A stretch of 64,000 nt of DNA. Source: Haloterrigena sp. KLK7 (lineage in GTDB: Archaea; Halobacteriota; Halobacteria; Halobacteriales; Natrialbaceae). The stretch is taken from assembly GCF_037914945.1 (NCBI RefSeq), contig NZ_CP149787.1:1426001-1490000 (forward strand), read 5' to 3'. Position 1 is the stretch's first letter, and each line of letters begins with the position of its first letter. The notes under the pieces are model-generated. The model saw nothing but the letters and a program-made list of their open reading frames with translations, had not been told where the DNA came from and ran no database searches. Of the stretch, positions 27,070-34,834 are shown piece by piece. Both the position numbers and the translations under genes were made by a program.

Positions 27070-28398
27070 TCACTCGGCAGCGTCGTCAGCTGCCGCGATC
27101 GCCTGCTCGAGGTCGGCCAGAATATCTTCGGGATCCTCGATCCCGACGGACATTCGGATCAGGTCGTCGGTCACGCCGGCCTCCTCCCGCTCCTCGGGGG
27201 TCAGCTGGCCGTGGGTCGTGCTCGCGGGGTGAATCACGAGCGTCTTCGCGTCGCCGATGTTGGCGAGGAACTGGGCCACCTCGACGTTCTCGCAGAAGGC
27301 CTTGCCGGCCTCGAAGCCGCCCTCGAGACCGAACGCGACCATGCCGCCGAAGTCCGCGAGGTACGTTCGGGCGTTGTCGTGGGTCGGGTGGGTCTCGAGA
27401 CCCGGATGGGTCACCCAGGCCACGTCCTCGTGGTCGGCGAGGTACTCCGCGACGACCTGCGCGTTCTCGCAGTGCTTCTCGACGCGGAGCGGCATCGACT
27501 CGAGGCCCTGCAGAGTCTGCCACGCGTCGAACGGCGACTGCTGGTTCCCCAGACTGCGCAGCGAGCGGTAGCGCGCGGTGGCGGCGAACGGCGCCTCGGG
27601 GAAGTCCCGCGAGAAGTCGACGTCGTGGTAGGCGTGGTTCGGGCCCGCGATCTCGTCGTAGCCGTGCTCGCCCCACGGGAACGACCCGCCGTCGACGAGG
27701 ACGCCGCCGACGGTCGTGCCCGAACCGTGGAGCCACTTGGTCGTCGACTCCCAGACGACGTCGGCCCCGTGCTCGAGCGGGCGACAGAGCGCCGGCGTCG
27801 CGAAGGTGTTGTCCACGACGAGCGGCACGCCGTTGTCGTGGGCGATCTCGGCGACCCGCTCGAAATCGGGCGTCACGAGCGAGGGGTTGCCGATCGTCTC
27901 GACGTGGACGAACGCGGTGTCCTCGTCGATGGCGTCGTCGTACTCGTCGTACTCGAGGGTGGGGACGAACGTCGTCTCGATGTCCCGTCGGGAGGCGGTC
28001 TTGGAGAAGTAGGCGGTCGTCCCGCCGTAGGTGTCGGTCGAGCAGACCACGTTGTCGCCCGCCTCGGCGAGGATCAGCGTCGCCGAGTCCAGGGCGGCCA
28101 TCCCGCTTGCCGTCGCGACCGCGTCCGCGCCGCCCTCGAGCGAGGCCAGGCGCTTCTCGAGGGTGCGGACGGTCGGGTTCGCGATGCGCGAGTAGATGTA
28201 GCCGTCGTCCTCGAGGGCGTAGCGGTCGGCGGCGGTGTCGGCGTCGTCGAAGACGTAGGAGGTCGTCTGGAAGATCGGCGGGGCCATCGCTCCCGTCTCC
28301 GGGTCGGGCGATTGGCCGGCGTGGACGCTTCGTGTCCCGAGACCGCGCTCGGGACGCTCCGATTCGTCGGCGGTCCCGTCGCTCGCGTCGTCGCTCAT
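27070..28398 (-). CDS. metY: O-acetylhomoserine sulfhydrylase / Cys-Met metabolism PLP enzyme
   Basis: Joins acetylhomoserine with sulfide (or cysteine) in methionine synthesis, using pyridoxal phosphate. The 442-residue protein belongs to the Cys/Met metabolism PLP family: it has YSRIANPTVRTLEKRLASLEG, DNTFATPALCRPLEHGAD, and the lysine loop STTKWLHGSGTTVGGV carrying the Schiff-base Lys. The length and the insertion in the C-terminal half fit the O-acetylhomoserine aminocarboxypropyltransferase group rather than the shorter cystathionine gamma-synthases. Nearby metX supplies the substrate. The ATG is at 28396-28398, and a perfect palindrome lies five bases upstream. Confidence 0.9.
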   Translation of the reverse strand: MSDDASDGTADESERPERGLGTRSVHAGQSPDPETGAMAPPIFQTTSYVFDDADTAADRYALEDDGYIYSRIANPTVRTLEKRLASLEGGADAVATASGMAALDSATLILAEAGDNVVCSTDTYGGTTAYFSKTASRRDIETTFVPTLEYDEYDDAIDEDTAFVHVETIGNPSLVTPDFERVAEIAHDNGVPLVVDNTFATPALCRPLEHGADVVWESTTKWLHGSGTTVGGVLVDGGSFPWGEHGYDEIAGPNHAYHDVDFSRDFPEAPFAATARYRSLRSLGNQQSPFDAWQTLQGLESMPLRVEKHCENAQVVAEYLADHEDVAWVTHPGLETHPTHDNARTYLADFGGMVAFGLEGGFEAGKAFCENVEVAQFLANIGDAKTLVIHPASTTHGQLTPEEREEAGVTDDLIRMSVGIEDPEDILADLEQAIAAADDAAE

Positions 28399-28403
28399 GT
28401 TTC

Positions 28404-28413
28404 GTATGCATAC
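28404..28413. promoter_or_regulatory. Perfect 10-bp palindrome upstream of metY
   Basis: GTATGCATAC is a perfect palindrome six bases before the metY start codon, in an AT-rich stretch. A related ATACGTGAGGTGCATA segment lies about 100 bases upstream of metX (around 25185-25200), so a shared regulator is possible. The position relative to the promoter is unproven. Confidence 0.3.
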
Positions 28414-28544
28414 TACTGCAGAGCCATATGCGTCTCAGTAACGGCAAAAACCGCAGCCGATTCAGTGGTATTCACACACAGACGGAACGATCACCGCTCG
28501 TTCGGCCGGTCTCTTTAAGACCACATCGCAGCGTAGAGACCTGC

Positions 28545-29360
28545 ATGAAGGGAACGCAGGACCGATTCAACGGCGACGCGAGGGTTCTGCATCAACGCGC
28601 CGTCAGAACGCCGCTTCCGAACGAGGAGGCCGAGCGGCTGTTCCACGAGAACATGATGAACGTCGCCGCGGCTCGCGAGCGCAAGGCGGACCTGCTCGCC
28701 GATCCCGACGTCCCCCTGCTCGAGGCCTACGAGCGGGAACTCGAGCGAGTCGCGGGGAGCTTCGAGCGTCGGCTCCGGCGGATCGCCGGTGACGACTACC
28801 GAGCGGTCGCCACGGCGTACAACCGCGGCGAGCGCGACGATCGGATCGGGGCGATCGCCGCGTACTACTTCGAGGGGCTGTGGCGGATCCAGCAGCGGAC
28901 GACCGTGACGGACATGCTCTTCTCGCCGCTCATCCTCCGCTACCCCGACAGCTTCACGGTGAACGTTCGGTTCACCAGCGGCTACACGACGCCGAAGTCG
29001 ATCCGCTACGAGTCACCGGAACACTCCTCGGAGGAGTTGACGGACGATCACGCCGAGACGTACTACGAGGAGAGCCTGTACTCGCAGCGTCAGGCCGCGG
29101 AGTACGTCAGGGAAACGGCGGAGGTCATCCGCGAGGAGTTCCCCGACCCCGCTGAGACGAGCTTCGAGGAGCGCAAGTACGGGGGCATCGTCTCGGCGGG
29201 CGGCCGGCGCGGCTCGGTGTTCTCCGCGATGCTCGACTCCGTCGAGCCGGATCCGGACCGCTTTTCGGAGTCGATCGCCGAGCCGAGGCTCGTCGAAGCG
29301 GGTCCGGAGGCGAAGCAGACGGAGCGGGAACTCGGTCTCGACGAGGAACTCGTCTACTGA
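28545..29360 (+). CDS. Conserved haloarchaeal protein, unknown function
   Basis: A 271-residue soluble, charged protein started at ATG 28545 (MKGTQDRFNGDARVLHQRAV). The first half is helical with many Arg and Glu residues. The middle has a beta-rich segment, LRYPDSFTVNVRFTSGYTTPKSIRYE, and the C-terminal third carries GGIVSAGGRRGSVFSAMLDS. I see no signal peptide, membrane helix or catalytic signature, and do not recognise a family. A CTCTTTAAGA element at 28510-28519, about 26-35 bases before the start, is a good TATA candidate. The gene is divergent from metY. Reading in the same frame upstream of 28545 is Arg-rich and not protein-like. Confidence 0.72.
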   Translation: MKGTQDRFNGDARVLHQRAVRTPLPNEEAERLFHENMMNVAAARERKADLLADPDVPLLEAYERELERVAGSFERRLRRIAGDDYRAVATAYNRGERDDRIGAIAAYYFEGLWRIQQRTTVTDMLFSPLILRYPDSFTVNVRFTSGYTTPKSIRYESPEHSSEELTDDHAETYYEESLYSQRQAAEYVRETAEVIREEFPDPAETSFEERKYGGIVSAGGRRGSVFSAMLDSVEPDPDRFSESIAEPRLVEAGPEAKQTERELGLDEELVY

Positions 29361-29464
29361 CTGGGCGGACGGTCCGGTACGGAACCGGCGGCGAGCGCTC
29401 GAGTGACGGCCGCGTTATCCTTGCAGGGCTAACAACTACCCGGGCACGCGACGGAGCGTCGGCC

Positions 29465-29803
29465 GTGCAGACAGTCTTCCACCTGATCGCCGACGACCCG
29501 AAACAGCAGCAGACCGCGCTCACCATCGCCAAGAACCTCACGGAGGACGACTCCGTCGAAATCGACGACGTCGCCGTCGTCGCACAGGCCGACGGCATCG
29601 AACCGCTGACGATCGGCGGCGACGGCAGCGACGCGGTCGAGGAACTGCTCGAGACGGGCGTCGCGGTCAAGGCCTGCAGCAACACCCTCGATCTGAAGGA
29701 CCTCGCGGAGTCCGACCTCGTCGACGGCGTCGAGACCGTCCCCTCCGGGGGCGGAGAGCTGACTCGGCTGCAGGACGAGGGATACGCCTACATTCGCCCG
29801 TAG
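29465..29803 (+). CDS. DsrE/DsrF-like small protein
   Basis: A 112-residue single-domain protein beginning at GTG 29465 (read as MQTVFHLIADDPKQQQTAL). The alternating beta-alpha pattern, with VFHLIADDP, IDDVAVVAQADGIEPL and the cysteine-bearing VAVKACSNTLDLKDL, fits the DsrE/DsrF family. Family members often take part in sulfur transfer, the active cysteine corresponding here to Cys in KACSNT. With one conserved cysteine retained, sulfur relay is possible but unproven. It is convergent with the methyltransferase gene, the short gap containing a 6-bp GC hairpin near 29810. The methionine genes a few kilobases away also involve sulfur, but no operon link exists. Confidence 0.78.
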   Translation: MQTVFHLIADDPKQQQTALTIAKNLTEDDSVEIDDVAVVAQADGIEPLTIGGDGSDAVEELLETGVAVKACSNTLDLKDLAESDLVDGVETVPSGGGELTRLQDEGYAYIRP

Positions 29804-29848
29804 TCGTCGCCGCGCGGTTCGCGGCTCGTCGTTCGGCTGCGCCGAGCG

Positions 29849-30529
29849 TCACCGGGGAACGGTGGCGTCCATCAGATAGTAGTCGTGGCGGGGCTCTCGC
29901 CCCCACAGCGTCGGCTCCGTTAGCGGTTCGTGTTCGACGTCCCGAAGGCCTTCCCCGGCGAGCACCTCGCGCAGTTCGTCCGGCGGGCGGCCGTCGTACA
30001 GCGGGAGGTCGTCGTGGATCGCTTCGTACTCGTCCCACGGTTCGTCGTGGTCCCAGTACCCCTCGATGAGGAGAATCCGGCCGCCCGGCTCGACGACGCG
30101 CTGCCACTCTCGAATCGCCGCCTCGGGGTTCGGGAGCGTCCAGACGAGGTGCCGAGCTGTGACCAGCTCGACGGTGTCGTCCGGAACGGGGAGCGCCTCC
30201 GCGTCTCCGCGGTGAAAACCGATCGACTGGTCCGTCTCCCGAGCTTTCTCCCGGGCGCGCTCGAGCATCGCCGGCGCGAAATCGACGCCCGTGACGGCGT
30301 GGCCGAGTTCCGCCAGTAACAGCGAGACGACTCCCGTTCCACAGCCCACGTCGAGGACGCGACGCGGTTCGTCGCCGATCCGCTCGCGCAGAACCTCGAG
30401 CCAGCGATCGCGCTGTTCGTCGGTGTGAATTCCGTGCTGGGGCTCCTCGTCGAACGTCGCTGCGCGACCGTCCCAGTGCTGCCGGACGAGGCCCTTCACG
30501 GTTCCGTCGTCCTGTGGTGACGGCGTCAC
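29849..30529 (-). CDS. Class I SAM-dependent methyltransferase
   Basis: A 226-residue methyltransferase when started at GTG 30527-30529 (reading MTPSPQDDG). The SAM-binding motif I is VLDVGCGTGVVSLLLAELG. It is followed by GVDFAPAMLERAREKA (motif II acidic residue), the GDAEALPVPD loop, and VVEPGGRILLIEGYW. This is the ubiquinone/menaquinone-type Methyltransf_11 pattern. The substrate could be a small molecule or lipid; nothing nearby decides. An alternative GTG at 30497-30499 would remove ten residues without touching the domain. The long open frame upstream of 30529 is Arg-rich and non-coding. The gene is downstream of a lipoprotein gene on the same strand. Confidence 0.88.
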   Translation of the reverse strand: MTPSPQDDGTVKGLVRQHWDGRAATFDEEPQHGIHTDEQRDRWLEVLRERIGDEPRRVLDVGCGTGVVSLLLAELGHAVTGVDFAPAMLERAREKARETDQSIGFHRGDAEALPVPDDTVELVTARHLVWTLPNPEAAIREWQRVVEPGGRILLIEGYWDHDEPWDEYEAIHDDLPLYDGRPPDELREVLAGEGLRDVEHEPLTEPTLWGREPRHDYYLMDATVPR

Positions 30530-30657
30530 GAACGAATACCCTCCATCCCGTCGAACGTGTGTCCAATTCGACGTAATCCTGTGGGTTCGATCAGTTCGAA
30601 CGCGACACGAATCGGTTCGCGCGATCCTCGAGTCGCCGCGCCGTTCCCGTCGAGCGC

Positions 30658-31314
30658 TCAGTCGTGCTCGAGGGCCTCGAGCAACGTCCGGACGTTCCCT
30701 GATTCGGTTTCGAAGCCCCGGACCTGCGGGAAGACGGCGACGCCGACCGCGAAGTCGTCCCCGTGGGCGACGGGTTCGCTGACCTGCAGGAAGACGTCGA
30801 GAGTCGTCCCGACGTCGATCAGTCGGGCCTGAGCGCGGTAGCGAGCCAGCGTCGTCTCGGTTCCCAGTATCGAAACCGACTCCGCGCCGACGCGCTCGAC
30901 GGCCTCGAGTTCGTCGTATCGGTTCTGGATCAGCGCGACGAGTTCGTCCGTCGAGTACTCGCCGACGGGATTGAACGTCTTCCCGAGCACCGACACCTGC
31001 GGCGTCGTGAGCACGGAGACGACCGACGCCTGCAACCGTCCCAGGCCGAGCGCGTCCAGCGCGAGCGCGCGGTCGTACTCGGCGTACCAGTTGCGGGCCT
31101 CGATCGTCCGCTCGAGGCCGAATCGACCGACGGTCCGTTCGACGACGACCTCCTCGACGGTGTGTTCGGCGTAACCGGTCTCCTCGAGGGCCGCTCGAGC
31201 GACCGTCGCCCGGTCCGACGAGAGCGAATCGGCGACGAAATCCGTACAGCCGGCGAGCGCGCTCGCTCCGGCGGTCGCCCCCGCTGCGAGGAGTCCGCGG
31301 CGCGCGAGAGTCAT
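30658..31314 (-). CDS. DUF6517-like haloarchaeal lipoprotein
   Basis: A 218-residue lipoprotein with a leader (LARRGLLAAGATAGAS) and a lipobox ALAGC. The leader is Tat-type because it holds twin Arg at residues 5-6. The mature part is about 190 residues of alternating beta strands and helices, including the aligned block SVLGKTFNPVGEYSTDELV. I associate it with a haloarchaeal family of unknown function (DUF6517), from memory. It is likely anchored to the outer membrane face. It starts at ATG 31312-31314, divergent from the MFS transporter, so the 116-base gap 31315-31430 must hold both promoters. Confidence 0.78.
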   Translation of the reverse strand: MTLARRGLLAAGATAGASALAGCTDFVADSLSSDRATVARAALEETGYAEHTVEEVVVERTVGRFGLERTIEARNWYAEYDRALALDALGLGRLQASVVSVLTTPQVSVLGKTFNPVGEYSTDELVALIQNRYDELEAVERVGAESVSILGTETTLARYRAQARLIDVGTTLDVFLQVSEPVAHGDDFAVGVAVFPQVRGFETESGNVRTLLEALEHD

Positions 31315-31430
31315 CGGAGAAGACAGGTCGGCAGCGAACGAAAGTACATCGGTTCAATACGCCAGTCCGTATCCCGACACCGTTCGCCGAGACCGACGGC
31401 CTTGATAGCCAGCAGTGAGAAGGGAGAGAC

Positions 31431-32663
31431 GTGCACTCGAGCGATAGGGAACGGGTTCTGCTCGCGGCCGTCGTCTTCGCCGTGCTGTTCTCACAGCTGT
31501 TGCTCTATCCGGGCGTATCGACCCTCGTCGACGCGCTGGGAGCCGACGCGGCGACGTCGGCGTTCGCGGCGACCGCCCTCGACGCCAGCATGTGGTTCCT
31601 CGTCGCCGAGTTCGCGGGCTACGTCGCCTTCGTGGGCGTCTGGGGCGCCGCGAGCGATATCACGGGGCGTCGCACGCCCTTTATCGTCGCCGGCGCGCTC
31701 GCCGGCGCCGCCAGCTACGCCGCCCTCGCCGCCGTTCCCGCGATCGGCGCGATCCCGTTCGAGGGCGTCCTCGTCATGCGGTTCGTTCAGGGGTCGCTGA
31801 CCATCGGGGCGTTCTCGCTGACGATGACCATGCTGATGGACCTCGAGGGGGGCCACGGGCGGAACATGGGCGCGGCGGGGATCGCCATCGGCCTCGGCGC
31901 CGCGCTCGGCGCACCGATCGGCGGCCAACTCTCCGAAGTCGACCCGCTCGCGCCGCTGCTCGGCGCCGCCGGGTTGCTCGTCGTCGTCGGCCTCCTGGTC
32001 ACGCGGGTCGCGGACCGCTCGCCCGACAGCCGGCGGGCCGCCCGCGCGCTCCTCGAGGGCGTTCGGAAGCGACCGACGCTGTCGATCCCCTTCGCCTTCG
32101 GCTTCATCGACCGAATGACGGCGGGGTTCTTCGCGCTCGTCGGCACGCTCTACTTCCAGGACGCCTTCGACGTCGGACCCGCCGCGACCGGACTGCTGTT
32201 GGCGTGCTTTTTCGCCCCCTTCGCGCTGTTGCAGTACCCGATGGGGGCGCTCTCGGACCGGATCGGTCGAACGATACCGATCGTCGTCGGTTCGGTGTGT
32301 TACGGGGTCGGGATCCTCGCGGTCGGGGCCGCGCCGTCGATCGCGACCGCGGCGATCGGTATGGTCGGCGTCGGCGTCCTCGGCGCGCTGGTCTCGCCGG
32401 CGACGATGGCGCTGGTCACCGACATCGCCGCCGAGAGCGAGCGCGGGCTCGCGATGGCCGGCTTCAACGTCGCCGGCAGCCTCGGCTTCCTCGGCGGCTT
32501 CCTGATCGGCGGCACCGTCGCCAGCGACTACGGCTACGGCCTGGCTTTCCTCGCCATCGGCGGCCTCGAGATCGCCATCGCGCTGCTGGCCGTACCGGTG
32601 TTCCTGCGCCTGTCGATCGGCGGTCGCGACGGCTTCGCAACCGAAGACCGTGGACTCCTCTGA
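31431..32663 (+). CDS. Major facilitator superfamily transporter
   Basis: A 410-residue membrane protein started at GTG 31431, with about twelve hydrophobic helices. The loop between helices 2 and 3 shows GAASDITGRRTPFIVAG, and the equivalent loop in the second half is GALSDRIGRTIPIVVG; both are the MFS signature G-x-x-x-D-x-x-G-R-R/T. The family usually exports drugs or exchanges metabolites; helix 5 contains the glycine-rich GLGAALGAPIGGQL of exporters, which favours efflux. No regulator adjoins it. It is divergent from the lipoprotein gene and followed by a 265-base spacer before the copper protein genes. Confidence 0.9.
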   Translation: MHSSDRERVLLAAVVFAVLFSQLLLYPGVSTLVDALGADAATSAFAATALDASMWFLVAEFAGYVAFVGVWGAASDITGRRTPFIVAGALAGAASYAALAAVPAIGAIPFEGVLVMRFVQGSLTIGAFSLTMTMLMDLEGGHGRNMGAAGIAIGLGAALGAPIGGQLSEVDPLAPLLGAAGLLVVVGLLVTRVADRSPDSRRAARALLEGVRKRPTLSIPFAFGFIDRMTAGFFALVGTLYFQDAFDVGPAATGLLLACFFAPFALLQYPMGALSDRIGRTIPIVVGSVCYGVGILAVGAAPSIATAAIGMVGVGVLGALVSPATMALVTDIAAESERGLAMAGFNVAGSLGFLGGFLIGGTVASDYGYGLAFLAIGGLEIAIALLAVPVFLRLSIGGRDGFATEDRGLL

Positions 32664-32894
32664 GCCGCTCTCTCACCAGACACGGTAGATCGCGCGATTC
32701 GTTCGACCCAGCTGTCAGTAAGGAAATAATACACTCGAACGAGAGGGTCCGTAGGCCGATCACGCTCGAGCAATCGTCGATCTCTGTAATGGTCTTTGAG
32801 ACGCTCTCGAGGCTTCTCTGACTATCATATCCTGGGGACCTACCAGAACGCTGAATGGTGTGTGAACACATGACAGTGTCACGATAGAGGGTAT

Positions 32895-32905
32895 CAATTT
32901 TTATG
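32895..32905 (+). promoter_or_regulatory. TATA-like element for the blue-copper gene at 32929
   Basis: CAATTTTTATG is centred about 29 bases before the ATG at 32929, in a strongly AT-rich window. The spacing predicts a leaderless transcript. The rest of the 32664-32928 spacer shows no gene. Confidence 0.65.
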
Positions 32906-32928
32906 TACTCAATCCTAATCCCGTAGTG

Positions 32929-33522
32929 ATGGCACGAGATAACCCAATCTCACGGCGGACAGCGTTGAAGCTCACAGGCGCGACGGCAGCGGCCACGATG
33001 GTCGCCGGCTGTGGCGGTGGCGGCGGTAACGGCGGCGAGAACGGCGGCGGTAACGGCGGCGGCAGCGACGGGTACGAAATCGACCCCGGTACGACGATCG
33101 AACTCGACGCCCAGACGACCGAGTGGACCGGTATCGCTCCGAGCGACATCGAGGGCGAGTCGAACCCGACGCTCATCCTCCAGGCCGGCGAAGACTACGA
33201 GATCGGCTGGACGCAGGGCGACGGCTCGTCACACAACATCGAGATTTGGGACGACAGCGACAGTGTCGTCGACGATCTCTCGACGGAGGAAGTCTCCGAG
33301 GAGGAGCCCAGCGACCAGATGCTCCAGTTCACCGCCAGCGAGGAGATGACCCAGTACGTCTGCCAGCCCCACTCGGCTAACATGAACGGCGACCTGCAGG
33401 TCGAAGGCAGCAACGGCGGCGGCAACGGCAACGAGTCTGAGAACGGTAACGAGTCTGAAAACGGCAACGAGTCCGCGAACGGTAACGAGTCCGGCAACGA
33501 GTCCGACAACGAATCCGAGTAA
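32929..33522 (+). CDS. Type 1 blue-copper (halocyanin-like) lipoprotein
   Basis: A 197-residue protein with a Tat leader (SRRTALKLTG) and lipobox VAGC, then a Gly/Asn linker of about 20 residues. The cupredoxin domain (about 50-155) has the copper ligands in family order: His in SSHNIEIW, then the C-terminal loop C-Q-P-H-x3-M (CQPHSANM) supplying Cys, His and Met. It should carry electrons outside the membrane. The last 40 residues are an NGNESE-type repeat linker. I start at ATG 32929 rather than the GTG three bases earlier. The next gene is a two-domain relative, so this pair arose by duplication. Confidence 0.92.
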   Translation: MARDNPISRRTALKLTGATAAATMVAGCGGGGGNGGENGGGNGGGSDGYEIDPGTTIELDAQTTEWTGIAPSDIEGESNPTLILQAGEDYEIGWTQGDGSSHNIEIWDDSDSVVDDLSTEEVSEEEPSDQMLQFTASEEMTQYVCQPHSANMNGDLQVEGSNGGGNGNESENGNESENGNESANGNESGNESDNESE

Positions 33523-33723
33523 TAACGACTGACGCGGCGTTCGCCGCAGTTCGCCGCCGAACAGGGCTACGCTCTGTCCACGATCTGTCGGTTTCGGTTT
33601 TCCCGTTTTATAGCTCATTGCCGACGAGTGACGACCGTCTCGATCGAAGCGCGAGCAGTAGGCGGTTCGGAAACGCCGAGAAGAGTATCGACGAGCGGAT
33701 CGTACGATGTGATCGATAGAAAG

Positions 33724-33733
33724 AATTTTTATT
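33724..33733 (+). promoter_or_regulatory. TATA-like element for the two-domain copper gene
   Basis: AATTTTTATT lies 20-29 bases before the ATG at 33753, closely resembling the element before 32929. The two genes therefore appear to have separate but similar promoters. Confidence 0.65.
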
Positions 33734-33752
33734 CAATGATAGTAGTGATACT

Positions 33753-34712
33753 ATGACTCATTCCGACCGGATGACTCGCCGGGCCGTCGTTCGAGCCGTC
33801 GGGCTCGCAACAGCGAGCGCCGCACTCGCCGGCTGTATCGACGAGAGCAGCGTCAACGACCCGAACGAGTCGACCGACGGGGACTCGCAACCGTCCGACG
33901 AGCAGGGGTCGGAACCGAACGATACCGGCGACGAGGACCGATCGAACGGCGACGACGAGTCGGCCGACGACGCCGGCGAGGAGCAGATTCCGGCGCCACC
34001 AGAGCTCGAACTCCGTGGCGAACGCGATGGCTGGCGGGTGCTCGCGCCGGACGGACTCGAGGGCGACGTGAACCCGGACCTCCTGCTCGAGGCGGGACGG
34101 ACGTACCGAATCGGGTGGACCGAGGGCGACGGGCTCGGACACAACATCGAAATCCGCGACACCGACGGCAACGTCGTCGACGATCTCTCGACGCCCGTGA
34201 CCCAGGACCCCGACGGGGAGCAGTGGCTCGAGTTCGAGGCGACCGAGGAGATGGCCGCCTACGTGTGCACTCCCCACGAGAGCACTATGCGCGGCGAACT
34301 CTCCGTCGAGACGCCCGTCGACCGAGGGTCGGATTCGTCCGACGGGGAGGAGCCAGCGCAGGACCGCGAGTTCCGGATCGAACCGGAGACGACGATCGAA
34401 CTGTACGCGAGGACCGCCGACTGGAGGGGCATCGCTCCAGCGGCGCTCGAGGACGTGGCGAACCCGACGCTCGTCCTCGAGGCGGGCGAACGGTACGAAC
34501 TCGGCTGGACAGACGGTGACGGCGCCGAACACAACATCCGAATTCTGGACACCGACGGAAACGTGATCGACGACCTCAGGACCGATCTGACTAGCGATCC
34601 CGGTGACGAGCAGGTTCTCGCGTTCGAAGCCAGCGAGGAGATGGCCATCTATACCTGTGAACCGCACCGGAGCCACATGCAGGGCGATATCCGCATCGAC
34701 GCGACCGAATAG
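33753..34712 (+). CDS. Two-domain blue-copper lipoprotein
   Basis: A 319-residue Tat lipoprotein (RMTRRAVVRAVG leader, lipobox LAGC), an acidic Asp/Ser/Glu linker, then two cupredoxin domains in tandem, about 80-185 and 205-318. Each domain keeps a complete ligand set: GHNIEIRD with CTPHESTM in the first, and EHNIRILD with CEPHRSHM in the second (His, then Cys, His, Met). It should bind two type 1 copper ions outside the cell membrane, allowing electron transfer within one polypeptide. The domains resemble each other and the single domain of the preceding gene, indicating successive duplication. The redox partner is unknown; no oxidase genes adjoin. Confidence 0.92.
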   Translation: MTHSDRMTRRAVVRAVGLATASAALAGCIDESSVNDPNESTDGDSQPSDEQGSEPNDTGDEDRSNGDDESADDAGEEQIPAPPELELRGERDGWRVLAPDGLEGDVNPDLLLEAGRTYRIGWTEGDGLGHNIEIRDTDGNVVDDLSTPVTQDPDGEQWLEFEATEEMAAYVCTPHESTMRGELSVETPVDRGSDSSDGEEPAQDREFRIEPETTIELYARTADWRGIAPAALEDVANPTLVLEAGERYELGWTDGDGAEHNIRILDTDGNVIDDLRTDLTSDPGDEQVLAFEASEEMAIYTCEPHRSHMQGDIRIDATE

Positions 34713-34834
34713 CGGACTAACGGAGAGGAGACGCTCGTCGCGGATGCGGTCGCCGAACGACCGCTCCGTCTCCGGCGTGGCATCAAAAGTACCATACCAT
34801 CGCACGACGCAGTAGGCCGTACTCAGGTGATTCC

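Noticed and set aside
25200-27070. An insertion sequence around the orphan permease
   Set aside because: The region is AT-richer, but I see no transposase, terminal inverted repeats or target duplication.
27211-28518. A plus-strand open frame of 435 codons
   Set aside because: It is antisense to metY. Its Val/Arg/Glu bias is that of a shadow frame.
33400-33522. Repeated AACGGCAACGAGTC-like units in the copper protein gene
   Set aside because: They encode an in-frame Asn-Gly-Glu-Ser linker of the lipoprotein, a usual low-complexity tail rather than a separate element.
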